From Anaerolineae bacterium CG2_30_64_16 (GTDB lineage Bacteria; Chloroflexota; Anaerolineae; CG2-30-64-16), in contig MNXL01000232.1 of the NCBI GenBank assembly GCA_001871755.1, forward strand, positions 1-10,051: a stretch of 10,051 bases of DNA. The letters are read 5' to 3'. The notes under the pieces were generated by a model. The model did no database searches, was not told the origin of the DNA, and saw only the letters and a program-made list of their open reading frames with translations. A program made the position numbers and the translations under genes. Shown here one piece after another: positions 6,775 to 10,051 of this stretch (position 1 is its first letter; each line of letters begins with the position of its first letter).

Positions 6775-7036
6775 CCCCGTCCCTCTGTGGGGTGGTCGTG
6801 CAGGGTCGCAGAACCGGGGGCAGTCGTTGCGTTACCCACACGCAAGACGTCTCGCAGCGGTGGGCATCGCTCACCAGGGCGCCTGGTGGCTACCAGAGGC
6901 AGGGTCAAGTCGGCGAACGGGCGACGGCGGTCGCCTCTGCATAGGCCACTTTCCTCGAACACTTGATGGAGCGGACGCACACCCCAGAACGAAACGGGGT
7001 AATGGGGCGCGGCCGGGGGTGTGCGCCGCTTATCTT
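6750..7036 (+). ncRNA. Candidate structured noncoding RNA between livM and the toxin-antitoxin pair
   Basis: No convincing protein is found here, but a good promoter points into it and the sequence folds by eye into a series of clean stems: 6773-6779 with 6815-6821 (gcccccg/cgggggc), 6827-6832 with 6840-6845 (ttgcgt/acgcaa), 6856-6859 with 6868-6871, 6872-6878 with 6882-6888 (caccagg/cctggtg), 6894-6900 with 6933-6939 (cagaggc/gcctctg), and 6971-6985 with 7016-7029 (14 pairs, one bulge). The loops at 6835-6839 (cccac) and 6860-6864 (gtggg) are complementary and could form a kissing interaction. The last stem is followed by ttatctt, which could terminate. I do not recognise a known RNA family. 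High GC alone yields some hairpins, so this is a proposal. Confidence 0.35.
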
Positions 7037-7047
7037 AACCGTTAGGC
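6954..7047 (+). other. attC-like recombination site (or large terminator hairpin)
   Basis: The 3' end gtgcgccgcttatcttaaccGTTAGGC (7041-7047, matching GTTRRRY) resembles the right half of integron attC sites. A long imperfect stem lies inward (6971-6985 with 7016-7029). The left end ctcgaac (6954-6960) matches the expected RYYYAAC only in part, which weakens the call. The ORF of the next gene starts 63 bases later. An alternative reading is a transcription terminator for the upstream RNA, given the GC stem followed by ttatctt. Confidence 0.35.
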
Positions 7048-7073
7048 CGTGAAGCGGATCAGCCGTTTTGTGG

Positions 7074-7079
7074 TAGAAT
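7074..7079 (+). promoter_or_regulatory. Probable -10 element (extended type) of the antitoxin-toxin pair
   Basis: TAGAAT is preceded by ttttgtgg, a form seen in extended -10 promoters. No clear -35 hexamer lies 16-18 bases upstream. The start site would be near 7086, about 24 bases before the antitoxin ATG. Confidence 0.45.
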
Positions 7080-7109
7080 GACGTTGTAAGAACGAAACTG
7101 AGGTGACGT

Positions 7110-7337
7110 ATGATCCAGACAGTCGAAGCCGTGATTGATCAAACCGGAAACCTACGCCTGCTGCAGCCCATTACGCTGCCGGCCATGCGTCGCGTTCTCG
7201 TGACTATCCTCGACGATGAGCCGGAGCCGAGCGCGCTTGAGACGGCTATGATGAGTGAGTCGGCGTTAGCAATGGATTGGAACACCCCTGAAGAGGATGC
7301 GGCATGGTCACACTTGGCCCAGCTTCCATCATTGTAG
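7110..7337 (+). CDS. Type II antitoxin-like protein upstream of a MazF/PemK-type toxin
   Basis: A 75-residue protein beginning MIQTVEAVIDQTGNLRLLQP, followed by LPAMRRVLVTILDDEP and an acidic tail with ALAMDWNTPEEDAAWSHL. The N-terminal strand pattern (a short sheet with a G-N-L/V-R-L-L turn) is that of small antitoxins of the DUF2281/AbrB-like group that DNA-bind and dimerise. The acidic, Trp-containing tail would cover the toxin's active site. ATG 7110 follows gaggtga (7100-7106). The stop lies 34 bases inside the next gene, so the two are translationally coupled. The role as antitoxin is inferred from position, size and partner. GC content is visibly lower than in the liv operon, which is consistent with acquisition by transfer. 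Confidence 0.75.
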   Translation: MIQTVEAVIDQTGNLRLLQPITLPAMRRVLVTILDDEPEPSALETAMMSESALAMDWNTPEEDAAWSHLAQLPSL

Positions 7338-7648
7338 TCGGGTTTCCGTTCTCCGACCTGTCAGGCGCCAAGCTGCGTCCGGCCGTTGTTCTTACGAGTG
7401 CGGGGCGCGGCGATTGGATTCTTTGCCAGATCACCAGCAATCCGCACCGTGATCCTCAAGCGGTCAAGCTGACACCGGTTACGCTAAAAGCAGGAGCGTT
7501 GACCAGCATCAGCTTTGCGCGTCCCACCAAACTGTTCACAGCCCACGAAAGTCTGATGACAAAGCGTGTCGCCATTCTCAGGGACGAGACTTTCAGGGAG
7601 ATCGTGCTGACAACGATCGGGGCCTTGCAGAAAGCCTTGCCGAAGTAG
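7304..7648 (+). CDS. PemK/MazF-family toxin
   Basis: A 114-residue protein with the MazF/PemK fold signature: an N-terminal strand ending GFPFSDLSGAKLRPAVVL (residues 13-30), then GDWILCQITSN (36-46), FARPTKLFTAHESLMTKRVAILRDE (71-95), and a C-terminal helix (EIVLTTIGALQKAL). Family members are sequence-specific endoribonucleases that cleave mRNA; the conserved Arg in KLRPAVVL and the following TS segment are at the expected catalytic places. The gene overlaps its antitoxin by 34 bases in another frame. ATG 7304 is the only good start ahead of the first strand, though the residues before the PFSD motif are slightly unusual (MVTLGPASIIVVGF). No truncation is seen. Confidence 0.88.
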   Translation: MVTLGPASIIVVGFPFSDLSGAKLRPAVVLTSAGRGDWILCQITSNPHRDPQAVKLTPVTLKAGALTSISFARPTKLFTAHESLMTKRVAILRDETFREIVLTTIGALQKALPK

Positions 7649-7668
7649 GCGTGGCGAGAAGTGCATCA

Positions 7669-7765
7669 CGGCACGTGGAAGCTGCGCCGCTTCGCCTGGC
7701 GCAACGGCTGGGCGCGCCTCGCCCAGCCGTTGCGGCCGCCCCCGCGCGATGGGGAGCGGCTGTGA
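7669..7765 (+). pseudogene. Duplicated livM 3' fragment
   Basis: In frame, this segment encodes GTWKLRRFAWRNGWARLAQP and the rest of the livM tail up to a TGA at 7763-7765. It differs from intact livM by S-to-N and S-to-P changes. It has no start and no upstream livM sequence, so it is a non-functional remnant carried in by the duplication. Confidence 0.9.
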
Positions 7766-7799
7766 GTGAGCTGGCCTGACGAGTGTCGAAAAACCCCTC

Positions 7800-7829
7800 T
7801 TGACCCACGCGTCTGAACCGGTGTATACT
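7800..7829 (+). promoter_or_regulatory. Sigma-70-type promoter, copy 2, upstream of DUF4160/DUF2442
   Basis: TTGACC (7800-7805), an 18-base spacer and TATACT (7824-7829) are identical to copy 1. Transcription from about 7836 would give a 46-base leader before the DUF4160 ATG. This makes it the likely promoter of the two-gene unit downstream. Confidence 0.7.
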
Positions 7830-7881
7830 GCTTCTGCCGAAGGTTGGCAACGGAATGCGCGCTCATCCAGGAGCAGAACTC

Positions 7882-8130
7882 ATGCCGGTCATTGCTAGAT
7901 TCTACGGTATCTTGATCAAGATGTACTTCCGGGAGCATGGTGTTCCGCATTTTCACGCTCTCTATGGTGAGTACAACGCGGTGTTCGACGTCCAAACGCT
8001 GGAAGCCATTGAGGGTGACTTGCCCAGCCGGGCATACAAGATGGTGCAGGAATGAGCGAGCCAGTACCAGGCCGAATTGCTCCGCATGTGGCAAACCCAG
8101 GAGCTTAAGAAACTGCCGGGATTGGAATAG
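7882..8130 (+). pseudogene. DUF4160-family gene interrupted by an in-frame TGA
   Basis: MPVIARFYGILIKMYFREHG followed by VPHFHALYGEYNAVFDV and IEGDLPSRAYKMVQE is a standard DUF4160 N-terminal part. TGA at 8053-8055 stops it at 57 residues. The same frame continues ASQYQAELLRMWQTQELKKLPGLE to TAG 8128-8130, exactly the helix and end expected of the family, whose usual length is about 80-90 residues. The position usually holds Trp (EWA), so a TGG-to-TGA change is the simplest explanation. ATG 7882 is preferred over 7855 because aggag (7869-7873) lies eight bases before it and MP.IARFYG is the usual start. DUF4160 proteins are often encoded beside DUF2442 proteins, as here, and have been suspected to be toxin-antitoxin-like; their biochemical role is unknown to me. 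Confidence 0.85.
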
Positions 8131-8139
8131 GAGATCAAG

Positions 8140-8418
8140 ATGTGCACCTATCCCAAGGTCAAAACGGTGACTCCTCTTGACGATGGCCGTCTGCGAGTCA
8201 CCTTCGACAATGATGTCTGCAAGGTCTATGACTGCAAGCCGCTGTTGCGGAAGCCTGTCTTTGCGCCGCTGGCGAACCGCTGGCTTTTCCGAACTGTCCA
8301 GGTGGACCCTGGTGGCTACGGAGTGAGCTGGAACGAGGACATCGATTTGGCGGAGGCCGAGCTTTGGGAGCACGGCGTAACACTGGAGGTGGCCCAAACA
8401 GTGGGTGTACCCGTCTAG
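8140..8418 (+). CDS. DUF2442 domain protein
   Basis: A 92-residue protein matching the DUF2442 pattern: VKTVTPLDDGRLRVTFDNDV, then KVYDCKPLLRKPVFAPLANR, then FRTVQVDPGGYGVSWNEDIDLAEAELWEHG. The domain is a small beta-rich fold with no assigned activity. Such proteins usually accompany DUF4160 proteins, as here, and the pair is commonly regarded as a candidate toxin-antitoxin module. The ATG follows aggag (8130-8134), which overlaps the TAG of the DUF4160 frame, so the two genes form one transcription unit, probably driven by the promoter at 7800-7829. It is intact, whereas its partner is not. Confidence 0.88.
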   Translation: MCTYPKVKTVTPLDDGRLRVTFDNDVCKVYDCKPLLRKPVFAPLANRWLFRTVQVDPGGYGVSWNEDIDLAEAELWEHGVTLEVAQTVGVPV

Positions 8419-8446
8419 TCATGATCGGCGGGGCGGTTGTCCCCCG

Positions 8447-8561
8447 CTTCGACTGGGCTCAACACAGGCCCGCCGCCGCTTCCAAACCGTGCGTGCGCCG
8501 TTTCGACGCACATGCCTCTTCAGGCGCTCGGCCCTTGTCCCTTCGCCAGGCTCAGGGCTGG
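8447..8561. repeat. Two copies of a cttcg-c--gctca type short repeat
   Basis: The words cttcgactgggctcaacaca (from 8447) and cttcgccaggctcagggctg (from 8541) share the pattern CTTCGNCNNGCTCANNNC in the same orientation, 94 bases apart. From memory, this motif is a short interspersed repeat seen in many environmental genomes. No function is evident. Confidence 0.5.
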
Positions 8562-8825
8562 CACCCACACCGTTCGCGGTGGACTTCGTCATGACAGTAA
8601 CCATGGAGTAACGCCAGGTTGGTGAGCGCCTGGTTCCGTCGATTGCCATCTGTATGGTGAACCCTTCATGGAGCCGACCCTGGCGTCGGCGCTGGCGCGT
8701 CTCCGCGGCGGGTGGATGGAACGGACGTCCGTCTAGTCCCCTCCGCTGCGCCGCGTCGATTTGTCAGACGCCGCTCATCCGTGGCTGCGTCAGGCACAGG
8801 TAGCGCGTAACCCATCAAGTTGCAC
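8450..8825 (-). mobile_element. Possible group II intron remnant without reverse transcriptase
   Basis: On the minus strand, bases 8518 to about 8478 read ggcatgtgcg, tcgaaacg, gcgcacgcacggtttggaag. This resembles the segment conserved in bacterial group II introns just upstream of the intron ORF (gtgcg, GAAA, cgcacg, cacggtt). Upstream on the same strand are paired segments such as 8673-8678 with 8685-8690 (gccgac/gtcggc) and a ccagg/cctgg hairpin near 8612-8632, consistent with domain I stems. A GTGCA at 8825-8821 could be the intron 5' end. No reverse transcriptase ORF or domain V is present, so it would be a decayed fragment. The 423 bases between DUF2442 and the next site otherwise contain no gene. 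Confidence 0.4.
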
Positions 8826-8841
8826 TCTGGGAAGTATTAGG

Positions 8842-8937
8842 GCCTAACCCACGCGATCCTTGCTTTTTGTGCAAGAATCTTGTGGGCGGCTGGCGCTAAG
8901 TTGTCACCTTCTTGGTTCCGGCTTGTCCGGGTTAGGT
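8842..8937 (+). other. attC-like inverted repeat preceding higBA
   Basis: GCCTAAC (8842-8848, matching RYYYAAC) and GTTAGGT (8931-8937, matching GTTRRRY) face each other over 96 bases. Together they form an 8-bp perfect inverted repeat (cctaaccc 8843-8850 / gggttagg 8929-8936). The higB ATG begins 13 bases after the right end, the spacing expected of an integron cassette ORF. The inner L-box pairing that an attC should show is not convincing: the central hairpin is cttgc/gcaag (about 8859-8876). This is a candidate only. Confidence 0.35.
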
Positions 8938-8943
8938 TACAAT
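8938..8943 (+). promoter_or_regulatory. Probable -10 element of higBA, leaderless arrangement
   Basis: TACAAT lies seven bases before the higB ATG at 8950, so transcription would start at or next to the start codon. No Shine-Dalgarno lies before the ATG, which fits a leaderless mRNA. No clear -35 hexamer is visible. Confidence 0.45.
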
Positions 8944-8949
8944 TAGCCC

Positions 8950-9228
8950 ATGATCAAGAGCTTTGCGCACAAGGGTCTGGAGCAATTCTTCCTCACCGGC
9001 AACAAAGCAGGGATTCAGCCGCAGCATGCCAATCGAATCCGTCTGATTCTTGCTCAATTACAGCAGGCAAGAGCCCTAGACGACATGCGCATCCCTACGC
9101 TGCGCCTGCATGAACTCAAGGGCGATCGTAAGGGCACTTGGTCGGTCACCGTACAAGCCAACTGGCGCATCACGTTCCGCTTTGCCGCTGGTGATGCGGA
9201 TGATGTTGACTACGAGGATTATCACTGA
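8950..9228 (+). CDS. higB: HigB-type toxin (RelE/ParE superfamily)
   Basis: A 92-residue protein of the usual HigB length. It begins MIKSFAHKGLEQFFLTGNKAG, continues with an HANRIRLILAQLQQA helix, and ends with the family core RLHELKGDRKGTWSVTVQANWRITFRF and DVDYEDYH. HigB enzymes cleave ribosome-bound mRNA; the basic/aromatic core and the C-terminal Tyr-His (DYH) are the expected functional residues. In this family the toxin gene comes first, as here, with higA 13 bases after the stop. No Shine-Dalgarno precedes the ATG. It starts 13 bases after the attC-like right end, and its lower GC fits an acquired cassette. Confidence 0.93.
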   Translation: MIKSFAHKGLEQFFLTGNKAGIQPQHANRIRLILAQLQQARALDDMRIPTLRLHELKGDRKGTWSVTVQANWRITFRFAAGDADDVDYEDYH

Positions 9229-9241
9229 GAGTTGTGACACG

Positions 9242-9532
9242 ATGAAGATGTACAATCCCCCCCATCCCGGAGAGATCATCAAGGGACTGTGGCTTGATCC
9301 GATGGGCGCCAGCATCACCGATGCAGCGCGGGCCATGGGTGTGAGCCGCAAAACCTTGTCTAAGATCGTAAACGGCAGAGGGCGCGTGACGCCGGAAATC
9401 GCGCTCCGCCTGTCGGTCGCACTGGGAAGCAGTGCGGAAAGCTGGCTGGGACATCAAGCGGCCTACGATCTGTGGGAGATCGAACAACACCAAGACGATG
9501 TGCGAGCTGTGCCACTCTTCGCGCCCGTGTGA
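9242..9532 (+). CDS. higA: HigA-type antitoxin (XRE-family HTH)
   Basis: A 96-residue protein beginning MKMYNPPHPGEIIKGLWLDP, the characteristic HigA start. A helix-turn-helix (about residues 25-47, ITDAARAMGVSRKTLSKIVNG) and the PEIALRLSVALGSSAESWLG dimerisation region follow. It neutralises HigB and, as in known systems, should repress the higBA promoter by binding DNA. ATG 9242 is preferred; ATG 9248 would remove only two residues. The reading frame is open further upstream to 9110 inside higB, but that extension is out of register with the family. It is an intact partner of higB. Confidence 0.93.
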   Translation: MKMYNPPHPGEIIKGLWLDPMGASITDAARAMGVSRKTLSKIVNGRGRVTPEIALRLSVALGSSAESWLGHQAAYDLWEIEQHQDDVRAVPLFAPV

Positions 9533-9549
9533 GCCAGGCTATTCGTTGC

Positions 9550-9565
9550 CGGCGGCCTGCCGCCG
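9550..9565. terminator. Hairpin after higA, weak terminator candidate
   Basis: cggcgg (9550-9555) pairs with ccgccg (9560-9565) across a cctg loop, 18 bases after the higA stop. The T-rich stretch (cgtttt) comes only ~20 bases later, so termination by this stem alone is uncertain. Confidence 0.3.
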
Positions 9566-9697
9566 TGTTGGTGTCTCGTTTTCCTGGGGCAGTCGTCAGG
9601 GCGCTTCCGTATCCTTCCGCACGCGTGAGAGGCCTGGAACAATCAACCGCAGCCGGTCAGTTGCGACGGGCTTCATCCAGCAGGCTCGTCACGCTGA

Positions 9698-9958
9698 ACC
9701 GAGGACTATCACTGGAGGGCGCGAACCGGCCCGTACCGATTCATCCGCCACCCCGTATATCTGGCCATGCTCGTGATGGCCGCGAGCGTTACAATCGGCC
9801 TGAGAAGTGTCCTTGGGCTGGCCATCACGTTTCTCGCGTTCCTTCCGACCGCGTTGTACCGAGCCGCGCTCGAGGAGCAAGCACTCGCAGCCAGGTACGG
9901 ACCGGCTTGGGCGGCCTACCGCCAACGGACCCATTCCATGGTCCCCTTCGTCTACTGA
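9698..9958 (+). pseudogene. 5'-truncated isoprenylcysteine carboxyl methyltransferase/PEMT-type membrane methyltransferase
   Basis: The frame is open from 9698 (after a TGA at 9695) to TGA 9956-9958. It holds the conserved SAM-binding segment GPYRFIRHPVYLAML, a hydrophobic pair of helices (VTIGLRSVLGLAITFLAFLP), and the terminal LEEQALAARYGPAWAAYRQRT motif. Complete family members have further membrane helices upstream, which I cannot find in any frame between 9533 and 9697. The piece is therefore probably a remnant cut by a rearrangement. An internal ATG at 9767 would skip the SAM motif. Cofactor and substrate of an intact relative: S-adenosylmethionine, and a lipid or prenylated/thiol acceptor. 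Confidence 0.8.
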
Positions 9959-10024
9959 AAACGTTATGGAGACGGGGTGCGGTGTCGGGTCGCAGTATCC
10001 TCTCAATAGTCCGGGGCAGCTCAA

Positions 10025-10043
10025 GGCGGATCCGTAATCCGCC
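10025..10043. repeat. Terminal palindrome
   Basis: ggcggat (10025-10031) and atccgcc (10037-10043) form a perfect 7-bp stem with a ccgta loop. From memory, this word is a REP-like palindrome in several high-GC environmental genomes. No T-tract follows, so it is listed as a repeat and not as a terminator. Confidence 0.55.
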
Positions 10044-10051
10044 GCTCGCCC

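Larger units (their letters stand above)
7669..7860. repeat. Direct repeat copy 2
   Basis: This matches 6583-6774 with five substitutions and no gaps. Three substitutions cluster where copy 1 reads ggtccgg and copy 2 reads gcaacgg. The left junction (gtgcatca before cggcacgtgg) resembles the copy 1 flank (ggcatcgt) only in the gcatc word. The right junction leads into the DUF4160 gene. Confidence 0.97.

Noticed and set aside
4136..6874. 912-residue open frame on the minus strand
   Set aside because: It lies opposite livH and livM, is rich in Gln, His, Arg and Gly, and shows no domain. It is the antisense shadow of high-GC coding sequence.
6769..6966. Small ORF downstream of promoter copy 1
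   Set aside because: Arg-rich, without a ribosome binding site or family resemblance. Other frames in this stretch are equally open because of high GC.
3080..8055. Recoded UGA (two in-frame TGA codons followed by coding-like sequence)
   Set aside because: livG, livF, livM, higB and higA all end properly with TGA at family-typical lengths, so TGA is a normal stop. The two cases are better explained by nonsense changes or chance.
8419..8649. Minus-strand ORF of 76 residues and overlapping plus-strand ORFs
   Set aside because: They show no domain and overlap the presumed intron RNA segment, where such spurious frames are common.

Overview
The window holds the 3' two thirds of a high-GC branched-chain amino acid (LIV/HAAT family) ABC transporter operon, followed by an accessory stretch packed with toxin-antitoxin genes, repeats and gene remnants. 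All supported genes lie on the + strand. The set of families (a fused substrate-binding protein, an S23-type four-helix-bundle gene, a MazF-like pair with this antitoxin type, DUF4160/DUF2442, HigBA, several environmental REP-like palindromes) suggests a Chloroflexota-like environmental bacterium. That assignment is an inference from gene style and not a phylogenetic result.

Layout. 1-1560: C-terminal part of a substrate-binding protein that appears to join a MalE-like (family 1) domain to a LivJ-like domain. 1561-1766: intergenic palindromic element with two inverted REP-like hairpins. 1767-2552: livG. 2543-3290: a cassette-like insertion carrying an S23/four-helix-bundle gene, bracketed by short tandem repeats of the same AGTTCCCT-type unit in opposite orientations. 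3304-6679: livF, livH (unusually long) and livM, tightly spaced.

6583-7860: a 192-bp direct duplication (offset 1086 bp) of the livM 3' end plus a good sigma-70-type promoter. Between the copies lie a hairpin-rich, possibly RNA-encoding stretch (about 6750-7036), an attC-like site, and an antitoxin/MazF-like toxin pair. The second promoter copy sits in front of a DUF4160 gene (broken by an in-frame TGA) and a DUF2442 gene. 8419-8841 has no protein gene and contains what looks like a group II intron remnant on the minus strand plus two short repeats. 8842-9532: an attC-like inverted repeat, then higB-higA. 9533-10051: a 5'-truncated isoprenylcysteine/PEMT-type methyltransferase fragment and a terminal palindrome.

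Functionally, the first 6.7 kb would encode an importer: a secreted binding protein, two ATPases and two permeases. The last 3.3 kb looks like a gene-cassette or repeat-driven accessory island that has accumulated stabilising toxin-antitoxin modules immediately after the operon. The most unusual items are the S23 cassette with inverted flanking repeats, the promoter-carrying duplication around a structured noncoding stretch, and the possible integron-type recombination sites.
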